Source of the DNA: Luidia sarsii
Taxonomy: Eukaryota; Echinodermata; Asteroidea; Paxillosida; Luidiidae
Assembly (NCBI GenBank): GCA_949987565.1
Contig: OX465110.1
Span: 12,741,456-12,805,455 of the forward strand
Length of the DNA stretch: 64,000 bases
Direction: 5' to 3'
The notes beneath the pieces are model-generated. The model did no database searches. It had not been told where the DNA came from and saw only the letters and a program-made list of their open reading frames with translations. Position 1 is the stretch's first letter; each line of letters opens with the position of its first letter. The position numbers were made by a program, and so were the translations under genes. This document shows, in pieces, positions 44,401 through 56,400 of the stretch.

Positions 44401-47400
44401 AAATTTTGTTACAGTATTTTACTCAAGTGGACAGAATGAGCAGTTTTTCACAATTTTCTTGCGACATGGCTGACGGATTGAGCTGAAACATTCACAGGTG
44501 TTATTTCATGCATATGCTGGATTAGACAAAGTATGAACCCTTTCCTAAGACCTTTACCAATGGTGTGTAGGGGTTTTAAGACACCATTTCACAATATAAT
44601 GGACCCTAAGTTGCTCCCTTAAGCAATTTAGAGCATTTTCTGTGTCTGCGCTGTGGCATGATCTCTCGTGTAGACCGCCGACTCCACAGCAGTTTGAAAC
44701 AGCGAATACTTTCTTCCATCAAAAATCCTGACTCGCATGTCAACCACTGGAAGAGATCCTGCAGAGCATGATCAGTGCTTTGGCCGACTGCCTGCAAAAA
44801 CACAGGCATCCCAGGCGGGATTTGAACCCGTGCCTTCTTCAGTCCAGTACAGATGTCTTTAACCACTTCGCGCCGGGACCTCCGAATCCCGACGTCAATT
44901 GGATTGCCTTTGCAACAGGGCCCTCCAAATCCGGGCACCACTATTGTCCACATTCTAAACAAAGACTCTTTTCAGCTTCGAACAAAGCAATATGAATCAG
45001 TACAAAGACCCTTTTTGACGCAAGTTGCCACATGAATTGCAAGATTAGCAGCAGTAATTGTGCAATTGTGGGACTTTTACTGTGGAGGATCGAGGGATAC
45101 CACGCTGCAGCTGAAAGCACGCGGGGGACATTGTCTTTGCATGCCACACAGCCCAACGGTCGTCGGTCCGGCATTGGAATTCCCTCCACATTCTTTACCG
45201 TAATCTGTACGCTCGGTTGTGGCCGACCAACTCGAAGATTTGACTGCCTGGAGTGGAGGCTGGAGTCTGCGGTCAGGGATTGTCAGCAGCGTACACACAC
45301 GCACACACACACGTCCGTTACGGTCCATTGACGACGCACAAAGGGCCCTTTTTCGAACGGATAATCTCTTGACAAAAGCCAAAACGACGTCCCAATTGTG
45401 CCAGATTTTACTCTCTTGTACCCATAGTGTACCCTTATTGATTTATTTCACAGAAATATATTGTTCCGATTGTTTTATCAAGATTTTAAAATGATGCATT
45501 GTTCAAAAACCCCCGTATGGTGGTCATCGGCGCTGAAAAACCCCCCGGCGCGAAGTGGTTAATTAACACTTGACCACTGAGCCGGTAGCAGTGTCTTTAC
45601 AATGGCTGCTATCAGGTTATGGCTTAGAAAGATAAAAAACTCTCTTCAAATGACTTGGATGCCAAAATAATATACAAAGCTAAATAAAATAAAAAAATCA
45701 CTGGCTTGATATTTGAGATCCTAGCAGAAGGCCTTTATTCTGGTTTTAAGGAAGGCCCTGCAAGGATCAAAGTGTCAGGTTTCCCTCTCGTCAGGTCTAA
45801 ACTTTTTGAGGCAGGATATCAGCTGGAGTTGGCCCGCTCAAAGCCCTGGCGTCCAAAATGGGGTTTCAACAATGAAGGTCAACCAGTATGTGAATGTGGA
45901 GAGGAGGAGACCATGAGTCATCTCCTGGAATGCCCACTTCTGCCCAATCCCTGTACCCAAGCTGACCTTACTACACTTGCCCCTAATGGGGTCACCTGCG
46001 TCCAGTATTTAATTTAAAAAGGTCGAGTTTGGTTGAGAGAAACGTCTCAGGAAGAAGAAGAAGAGGTTGCCATGGCCACAGCGGCCGAGGGTTGCCGAGG
46101 GACCCATGACCCCTGAACTGACCTTGACGTCCCCGGCCGTCCAGATGGCTCGGACCACGTCCAGGTTCTTGTTGCGGCTGGTCAGCACGGCGCACATGGA
46201 GTCATGGCCTCGCATCAAAGAGTCCAGGGCCTCGGCCTCCGTCTCCTTGGGGCGGGCCTGAGGGTCCCCTCCGGCACCTTTCATGTTTTGCTGAGATGCG
46301 ATGACAAAGAGGGGGGAGGGAAGTTTGAATGATTAACTCACTGACTGCTTACTGCTTACTGACTTAAATGACCAAAAGGCAAAAATCAGAATTTGGAGGG
46401 CCTGACGTTTCGATTCTGCCTTTGAGAAAACTCCTGCTAGAATCAAAAGTAAACTTCAGGCCCTCCAAATTTATAAATTGTCTTTCTTTCTTTCATCCAT
46501 TTTCAAGTACAAGGTGTGAAAACGGGAGGCCTTTGGCTTTGTTTTTTTAATGCTACACTGCATTTTGAATAAGAATCCAAAGCTTCAACTTTAACAAAGA
46601 ACTCCAACCTGTGTTTTCAGCTTTTCGATATTAAACAGAAACGAAGCAGGAGCCGAAGCCTAATCCGGGTTTTGGAAAAGGGCCTTCATATCCAAATTTG
46701 GAGGACCTGATGTTTCAATCCCAGCAGGAGCTTTCTCAAAGGCAGAATCAAAACGTCAGGGCCCTCCAAATTCTGATATTTGCCTTTTGGTCATTTTAGT
46801 CAGTAAGCAGTTGGCAACATTTTTTTTGCATATCGCTTTAACAAATGGAGAAGTTACATTAATTAAGGTTTTCATTACGCTCCCCCTCGCTCCCTCCCCA
46901 GAAAAGGGGGAGGTGGTGGAGGTGGAGGACGACAAGGGGGAGGGGGAGGAGGAAGAGGAGGAAGAGGTAGAGGTGGAATAGGGAGAGGAGGAGGAGGGGT
47001 GGGGCAGGAGGGAGAGGAGAGGAGGAAAGGAGGGAAGAAGGGGAGAGGAAGAGGGGGAGAGGAAGAGGGGGAGAAGAGGAGGGGGAGAAGAGGAGGGGGA
47101 GAGAGGAGAGAGGAGGGGTGGGGCAGGAGGGAGAGGAGAGGAGGAAAGGAGATGAGAGGAGGAAAGGAGATGAGAGGAGGGAGAGGAGAGGGGGAGGAGA
47201 GGAGGAGGGGGAGAGGATGAGGAGGAGAGGAGGAGGGGGAGCAGGAGGAGAGGAGGAGGGAGAGGAGGAGGAGGAAGGGGAAGAGGAGGAAGGGGAGGGG
47301 AGGAGAAGGGGATGAATAAGAATGAGCAGGAGACCAAAGATGAGAATAAGGAGAAACCTAGAGTTGAAAGAGGAGGGGGAGGAGGAGGAGAATGATACAC

Positions 47401-50400
47401 TTGGCACAAAGCTTAAAGCAACTTTCCAAGCAAACAAATACTATCTCAGAACTAGGACACCTCTGCTATACACCTGGCTTTCACACACACACACACACAA
47501 ATAAAAACATAAAAGAGAGAATAAATCGTTCTCTGTGTTCTAAAGCCACCAACCAAGTCAGTAATCTGATAATGGACTCGGTAAGCCTGCTCGCTTGACC
47601 ACTACCTTCAGATAGCCTCCCAACCCCCTCCCACCAATGCCATGAATAAATACACACTGAAATGTCTCACAAAGGACCAAGTAGTAAGGGAGGCTTTAAA
47701 ACATTGTGGGAGGGGTGAGGAGAGAGAGAGAGAAAGGGGGTCTGACCAAAGTAAGCTGGACCGAGGTTCAAACGGACGACTGTCCGTACCGGTAGGTGAT
47801 ACTAATCAGTTATCACCGAGAGATGATGGGCTAAAATGTATGAAAGATGGGGGAATATCTGATGTAAAGTGGCGTGATTCATATCACACTGCCGGAGTGG
47901 CACTAACAATATGCACTGTGACCGTGTGACTGCGTTTCTCTCTGGGATTTCAAAACGCCTCAGGTGGCACTGGCAACCCGATTTGTTTGTTTGTTGTGGA
48001 AGTCATTCATAAATGCAACGGTCGATAGGCATATCAGTCACATTCATAAGCACTGCATTCTAATCGGGACCAGTACCATAGGGGAATGTTTAAAACATGC
48101 ATGTAAAAATGTCTAAGACACCATTTCTGAAATGAAATGAAGCAACTAAAAAGGTCCACGAACATTTTTGGACCCTAAAGCTGTGTTTCCACTGGACATA
48201 TTTTGATCAATGTATCCGAGACGATGGTTACTCTTCCCATTTTTAAAGGTCAACTGAAGTGCAAAAATTAGAAAATCCTGATTTGGCATTAAATATGTTT
48301 ATTGGTACATTGTAATTCCAGATCAAACATAAATTTTGTGTTTCAGGCTTATTAGAAGCTTTTTTAATTAATTAAAATTATGCTCGTAGTTATTGAGGGC
48401 GCTGTTCTTTACGTCACCGGATAAACGCAGATTTTTGTCTCTCCCCGCGAAAGCCGTATGCACTTAGATAGTCGGAGAGGTTCCCTGACGCGTTCAGTAG
48501 ATAATGCACGTTTTTTTAGCGTGGCACCAGTCTTTTTCTCGGCGAGAAAAACCTGACAATTTTGTTGGCCGAGACGTATTTCGACAAGCTTTTTCTTCGG
48601 AATCAGATGAATTCTAAGTCGATAACAAGGATAGAGATTCTGAAAATAGTTTTCCTATGGCCACAGACGGGAACACGTTGTCAAACCATCCACGTATGAG
48701 CCCAGATGGTCTCTGTGAAAACAAGCTTCGAAATGGACATGGCACTGCACGATTTGACGGGTCGGATTATTTCGGTCGTGTCAGTGTGATTTTTGACGTC
48801 AAAATGCGGCTTATTCTAGGATCGTCAGGGAATAAATGCATGTTTATTTCACTGCTGCAATCTTCAACAACGAATCTGGCTGGCGTGTCACATGGTTTGT
48901 TGATATTTACTACCGAAATCGGTTCTCTTGAGAAACGTGCACTGACTGTTGGTATATACGAACGTGCAATACAATAGTTCCCCGACAAGAGTAATGGACC
49001 GAGTCTTCATCTGCTGACGTCACCAAGGACGGCCTCCATGGGGGCGTGGCTGCTCCCCTTCCAAACTTAAATAATTTTTAAAAACTCTTTCCCATAGTTT
49101 AAAATTCGGAAAAAATGCATGGATGTATTTTACTGACAGTGACATCATAGTATGTATTTAAATAATAAAAACAAATTCCAAAATGCATTGCAGTTGACCT
49201 TTAAGTCCAGTGGAAACGACCCAGAAACTTTCCTCTCGGTTTCTTTAGCTCCATGCTTTAAAGCATTGGTCGAGGTCAAAGAATAGCATCCATACATTGG
49301 CTGATCCAACATATGCATGAAATACAATTTAGCACACACTGTGAAAATTTCAGCTCAATCTGCCAACTGAGTCTCGAGAAAATCGTGAAAACCGCTTCAT
49401 TTGTTTCGTGAAAATGCAGCATTCAACGCCGTACTGTTCCGTACTGATCTCGGAGAGACGTTAACTATTTCTTTTACTCATTTCTCCCAAAATGCAACAT
49501 TTTAGGCAGAAATATTTCAGTGAGAGGTTTCTACTTCAACCATCTTCAAACTGTATAAGTTTATGTAAATCTGTGAACATTTCTGTTTTTTGTTCTTACC
49601 AATGAGGTGTAGGGGCTTTAACCTAGCCAAATAGTTACTTTTACCGGCCAACCTCTGCCCAGTGAAAGTGGCCAGGGAAGTTTGACTGAGCTGATTAGAC
49701 CAGTGGTAATATGATGCACCGCTCACGCTCTGATTGACAGGAAGTGCCGTGCTTAATTGTCTCCCTGTGTGGGCCACCCTCAAGGACACACCCACCATTT
49801 GACCACAACTGCTAAGCGCAATCGGCGATTTTTGTGACAAGATTTTTTGGCCTGTGTGGAGTGTGGACACAAACAAAAAACCCAGTTTTTGAATTGCGAT
49901 TGAAATAGCAATGATTCCGTAGTGGGAACGGCCCTACTATCAGGCTATCAAATAGGAAGAGCTTGTTTATTCTGTGAGGGCACTGGTGCTGTCACAACAC
50001 AACGTGGGGGGAGTCACTAGCAGGTATTAGTGCCATTAGAATTCAGAGAAACAGAGAGACCCTGACACAGGTGCCTCAATCCATTAAGCCCCAGGGGAAA
50101 CCCCACATCACAAGATGCCATCCTCAATGGGTTCGTCATGAATTATTTTGACGTTGAAATGTTTGGAGGCATTTTTTGGCCTCCGGGCATGATCGGAATG
50201 ATTTCTATTCAGCATCAGGGATTTACGGAACAACTTATCCTTGCTTGGGAATAAGACAAAATGTCACGCTGATTGATTTCTGTTCAATATCATAATAATT
50301 AATATTCAGCATTTGTCACTGGCATTCAAAAGAGTTGAATATTAACGACAGAGTTACATGACACAATTAAGAGAGTTGAATGGTTGTCTGCATCTGAACG

Positions 50401-53400
50401 AAAGCAGGTTGTGATGCCTGGAGATATACGGCAATTGATGGTTGAATTCCTTGTGAATGGCGCCCCCACCCCGGCAAAGAATAGTTGACTATTTTATTTG
50501 GGAGGCCACCATCGATACATGTAGGTCTGGATAGCTCAGATGGGAAGAGAGCTGGCACACGAAACCAGAGGTCTCGGGTTCAAATCCCCGTCCAGTCACA
50601 GTTTTCATCGCCATTTAAAAAAAATAAAAATTCAAAACTTTCCACTCAGTTTTTCATTGATTTGTTTGACTAGAGTTGAATGTTGTTAATTACATTCAAT
50701 TCATTGCTTACCGACTACAATGACCAAGATGCAGATTAATGTTAACAATTAGGTGGGTCTGGTGTTTTTCATCCCAGTGGGAACTCTGCCAAAGGTGGAA
50801 AAAGGTTCCGCTAAGAGCGAAATGCTACGGGAGGCCCTCCTAATTTTTGATATGAATTTCAATATTATCCAATACCATTTTGCTCAATCAGATTTTCCTG
50901 AAATATTAATAAAAAAAAATAACTAATTGCAAACTACTGACTGAAACAACCAAAATGCAATTATCTCAACAACCACAAAAAATGAAGGGCCCGACATTTC
51001 AATCATAGCAAGACCTCTCTCAAAAGGGAAGAATCTGGTTTTTTTTGCCTTTTGAGAAACTTCCTGCTAGGAGTAGGAGAGAAATTAATGGCTCTTTTGA
51101 AGTTGAAACCTTTCGGTAAATATTGCTGGACCTCTTAAGGCCAGGGTGACTGCCTGACTGGTGCTGGGATAAAAAAAAAATGGTGCAACTTCACAGTGAT
51201 TGTGAAACTCAGTGGCCAGTTTGGTAGGAAAAACTTCTGAAAAGTGAAAATTGCTCCAACTTTGTTTGAATGGTCGACTTACCGGCAGGAAGGCGTTCAT
51301 GTCCAGACCAGCGGGGGCGTTCCGGTCCGAGGGCACGATGCTCTGGGGCGCCCTCTGCTGTTGGTGCCTGGGGTCAGCCCCTCGCTGCTGCTGCTGCTGC
51401 TGCTGCTGTGCCGGGGCCTGAGGTGCAGGCGCTGGCTCTGGGGCAGCGGCGGCGACTACCGGCTTGGGCCGTTGGGGCTGCTGGGCTGGCTGCACAGAGG
51501 GCTTGGCTGAGGCGGGGGCGGGGGCAGGGGTGGCCTGGGGCACGGCCTGGACGGCCACCTGGGGCTGGTCGTCCAGGGGCGCCGGGAAGGGCTCATTCTT
51601 CCGCTCCGGTGACCGCGCTGGATTTCGTTAAAATGAGAAAGAATTAATTGAAAAATGTGAGGAAAAAAAAATTGACTGAACCAGTCCTGACTTGAACCCG
51701 AGACCTCTGGAAAGTACCGGTGCTCTTCCATCTGAGCTATCCAGCCCTTAGATGATGGCCTCGCAAACAGTCGTCTAGTCAATGCCAGGGATGGGGGCGC
51801 CAGTCAGAAGCAATTCTTGAATTGGGTTCAAGTCCCGGTCCAGTCAAAGTTTTCTTTGCCAATTGTTCAATTTGTTCAAATGTTCCCAGTCAGTTTTTCC
51901 TTCCATTGTTTGTTTGACTTTAAAATGACAAAGAAGAAACCAATAGTCAACAACACATCTAACAGAGCAATTTCTGATTTCTGAATTCTTTAGGTTCTTA
52001 GCTTTCATAATCCTTCATGAGAAGTAACAATTAGTATCAGGAAAATGCTACGTTCATTGACAAAAGAAACTTCTTAGGATGTCTGGCAATACAGTATAAA
52101 TCTTTAACGCTTGTTTTCTCGGTTCACAGTTTGGGTGAAAATGAAAAACAGGGATTGTTCAAACTGCCATATCTCCGGAGTGCAACATGCTATGCATATC
52201 TAACAAACACCTAAATGAAGCTGTTGATAAGGCCTATCCAGCTACAGGTATGCAGATATCTCAATTTCATATTTTTGAAACATCAGACTCAATTCTTAAC
52301 CACACCGTGACCCATGCAACCTCAGTATAGCGCATCCACAATACACCAAAACCAAAACCCATCTACTGAGGAAATTATAGGTTGCCATCTTAGACCGGGG
52401 AAAACCCGGCGGGGGAAGAGTGCTCATGGTGAGTGGGTTTTGGGGCGGGTTTGAAAGGAGGGCTGTGCACTCGGACCGACGGGTGAGCAAAGCTGCTACA
52501 CTCACACAGTCTCTTCTTGGGGTGGAATATGTTGTCGTAGTTGACGGGGTCCTGGATGTCGGCACCGGAGGCTGTCTCCTCCTCCCTGAGGTCGTCCTGG
52601 GTGGGCGACTCTCTCTGCTCCTCCGACTTGATCACGGGCGCCCTGCCGGCAGTGACAGACAAAGAATTGTTTGAGTGTGCGCAGGAAACCACCACCTGGC
52701 ACAGCTGCGATTGGCAGACGAGGAGCCGGAGGGACTTTTCGTAACAAAATGTATCAAGCTTGGTATCAAAATGTATCAAGCTTGGTATCAAAATGTATTA
52801 AGCTTAGTATCAAAATGTATCAAGCTTGGCATCAAAATGTATCAAGCTTGACATCAAAATGTATCAAGCTTGGTATCAAAATGTATCAAGCTTGGTATCA
52901 AAATGTATCAAGCATGGTATCAAATAAAAGACAATGCTGTCTGCTATAAAAGTTGTAGAGAATATTATTCTCTGAACGCAATCTTTTGGCTTCAAAACAA
53001 GCATTGAAAACATCCCTCTCTATGAGTGCGATTTTGTACAAAACAATCCGGTACTGGGCTGTACAGCCTTAACCACTTAACGCCGGGACCTCCGAATCCG
53101 GAGCTCCATTAGCTTGACTATGCGACAGGGCCGTCCGATTCCGGGCACCACTATTATCCACATTCTAAACAAAGACTCTTTTCAGCTTAGAACAAAGCAA
53201 TACGAATCAGTACAAAGACCCTTTTTGACGCAAGTTGCCACATGAATTGCAAGATTAGCAGCAGTAACTGTGCAATTGTGGGACTTTTACTGTGGAGGAT
53301 CGAGGGATACCGCGCTGCAGCTGAAAGCACGCGGGGGACATTGTCTTTGCATGCCACACAGCCCAACGGTCGTCGGTCTGGCATTGGAATTCCCCCCACA

Positions 53401-56400
53401 TTCTTTACCGTAATCTGTACGCTCGGTTGTGGCCGACCAACTCGAAGATTTGACTGCCTGGAGTGGAGGCTGGAGTCTGCGGTCAGGGATTGACTGCGCC
53501 GTACACGCACACACACACACACAAGTACGTTATGGTCCATTGACGGCGCATAATGGGCCCTTTTTCAAACAGATAATCTCTTGACAAAAGCCACAACGAC
53601 GTCCGAATTGTGCCAGGTTTTACTCTCTTGTACCTATAGTATACACTTATCGATATATTTCACAGAAATATATTGTTCCGATTGTTTTAGCGAGATTTGA
53701 AAATGATGCATTGTTCAAAAACCCCCGTATGGCAGTCATCGGCGCTGAAAACCCCCCCCCGGCGATAAAGTGGTTAACAAAACGCAGTCACGCTACGCAA
53801 AGGGTCGAGAAGACAGTGAGCTTTTTCACGGTACCTCTGCTTGGTGGAAGTGGTGGGCGGTCGATCCGTGATGAAGCTCCGCCTCCCGCTGGCTGACATT
53901 GGCATGGTGGGCGCTGCTTTCTGGCCCGCCCCATCGGCCGGCTGACCCCGCTGCAGCTGCTGGATGGACACGCCCCGGGTCTTGTTGACTTTCTGCAACG
54001 GAGGGGGGATCAGAGTGAATCGGGAAGTGAATTTGGAGGCCACTTCAAATTGATTTGCGAGTAATTCATCGGGGACTCTGTAGTGGATTCATTGGGCATT
54101 CTGTATTGAATTCGGAGGGGGATTCTGTATTGAATTCGGAGGGGATTCTGTAGTGAATTCGGAGGGGATTCTGTAGTGAATTCGGAGGGGATTCTGTAGT
54201 GAATTCGGAGGGGATTCTGTAGTGAATTCGGAGGGGATTCTGTATTGAATTCGGAGGGGATTCTGTATTGAATTCGGAGGGGATTCTGTAGTAAATTCGG
54301 AGGGGATTATGTGGTGAATTCGGAGGGGATTCTGTAGTAAATTCAGATTATGTTGTGAATTCAGAGAGGATTCTAAAGTGAATTCGGAGGGGATCCTGAG
54401 TGAATTCAGAATGCATTTGGAGTTGGCTTAGAATGAGATTTTTTTCGTAAAATAAGACTGAATTCTGACTGATTTCATAGCTACTTTACAATAAGAGTGG
54501 ATTCTGTGTGGATTCAGCATAGGTTTGTGTGGATTGCGAGTGAATTACAAGTGGATTATGAGAAAATTATGAAGGCAATCAGAGTGGATTTCAAGCGAGT
54601 GGATTCCAGGTATATTCTAAGTGGACTCTCAGTGGAATTAAAAGTGACTTTGGTTGGGAATTCCAACTGATTTCTGAGTGAATCTCAAAATTTAGTGGTT
54701 TCTCATCCATGCATGGATGGTTTCTCATACGTGTCCTATTTACTTTCTTTCGTGTACATGTATCTGTTTTGTCCTTGTCACTCAGCCTTTGAGAAAGGTC
54801 CTGCTAGGATCGAAACGTCAGGCCCACTAAATCTTGAAATGTACATTTTGGTAATTTTAGTCAGTAAGCAGTTTGCAACATTTTTGTATATAACTTTGAT
54901 TTATTAGTGAATTAACAGCGAACACAGAATGGATTCAGAGAAGATACAGAGTGAATTCGGTGTAAAAGTGGACACAAAGTAAGAGCGACTACACAATGAC
55001 TTGGGAGGCAAATCAAGAGCGAGTCGTGCCCGATCAAATTCATTCAATCGACAGCGGAAATTCAGCGATGATGAAAGAATCCACAGCCGGCCTAACCTGC
55101 AGGTCCACGACGTGGACGGAGACGTTGGTCTGGTGGAAGGCGGCCCCGATGAGCTGGGAGGAGGCCACGGCCATGTCGGCCACCCGGCCCCAGCCCATGG
55201 AGAAGGTGTCGTAGCAGCACACCGGCTCCCAGCCGTACACGTGCAGCATGTCCTGGCTGCCGCTGTACAGGAAATTGCCCTCCGAGTGAAAGACCAGCGC
55301 CCTGGGAACGAGGTTGACAAAGGATGAAGAGTGTCATCGGCCATTTACGAAATGGAGGCTTAGGCTCTGGCTTACGCTTCAGTCGTATTTTCCTTAACTG
55401 GCATAATGTCACGGACATCTACCGGTAGAAACAAGCGTTTGGCCCCAGTTTCTTGGTGAACACTCTGTACTTATGAAGCCAACCAACCTTCAAATTCGGC
55501 GACAAACCACATCCTGGAATTTTCAGGATTTGTCAGACGGAGACAAAGCCTGAGATCCACACTTTGCGGTTTTCCAATGAGGCTGGGGCATTTTTTGATT
55601 TCTCGTTCAAAACCTCCACACTCGCCCAGACATCATTGGCTGAGGCATGGACTCTGAAGGACAAATCTACACAGTCTGGACTTACCTCACATCGGAGGCA
55701 GCGGGCGATGTCGACGACACAAGCTCAAATGTCTCCAGATCCCAGAATTTCACAGTCCTGGGTGTGAGAAAACGATACAATACTGAAAACAACTATTGAA
55801 GGTGCTAACAGCTTTCCTCCTTTGATCCCATCCCTACTGCGTGCCCTTCCCTTTTATATCACCCTAGTCTGTATACCAACATTCCTCCTCTGAACCCTTC
55901 CCTACTGCTTGCCCTTCCCTTTGATCTAAGACTAGTCTGTCTACCAGCTTCCCTCCTTTGATCCCTTCCCTACTGCTTGCCCTTCCCTTTGATCTCACCC
56001 TGAGTCTGTCCATCAACTTTCCTCCATCTTGTGTCATTTGAATCTGACTACTTCTCCCTGTGTATCTTTTTCTGTCCTTTCTCATTCTGCCTTTGAGGAA
56101 AGGGTCAAACAAGATTTGAAGGTTTTGCACGGTGGAAATACCAAGTAGGAGGCTTGCGGTGACACCATGTATATCAGTGTGATCACAGTCACACTACCCG
56201 AATTGATGAGTTACCGGCTCTTTTCAGACTCATGCTCCTGCTTTTAAGAGATGATATCCACGGCGTCACCGCAAACATCCTACTCAATGTCTGGTCCTCA
56301 AAGCTTATCTCACCTGTCTGTACTTCCGGTCGCTAGGAGGAACTCATTGGGGTGAAACTCCACGTGGTTGACGCAGTTTTCGTGCTTCTTGAAGTCGTGG

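Noticed and set aside
48657..48977. 106-codon ORF inside the TTAA family 3 element
   Set aside because: No transposase-like residues and located inside a nonautonomous element. Mentioned only as part of the element.
42775..51870. Functional tRNA genes at the B-box sites
   Set aside because: A and B boxes are present, but no full cloverleaf with acceptor stem and anticodon arm can be built. They recur as a family, so they are SINEs.
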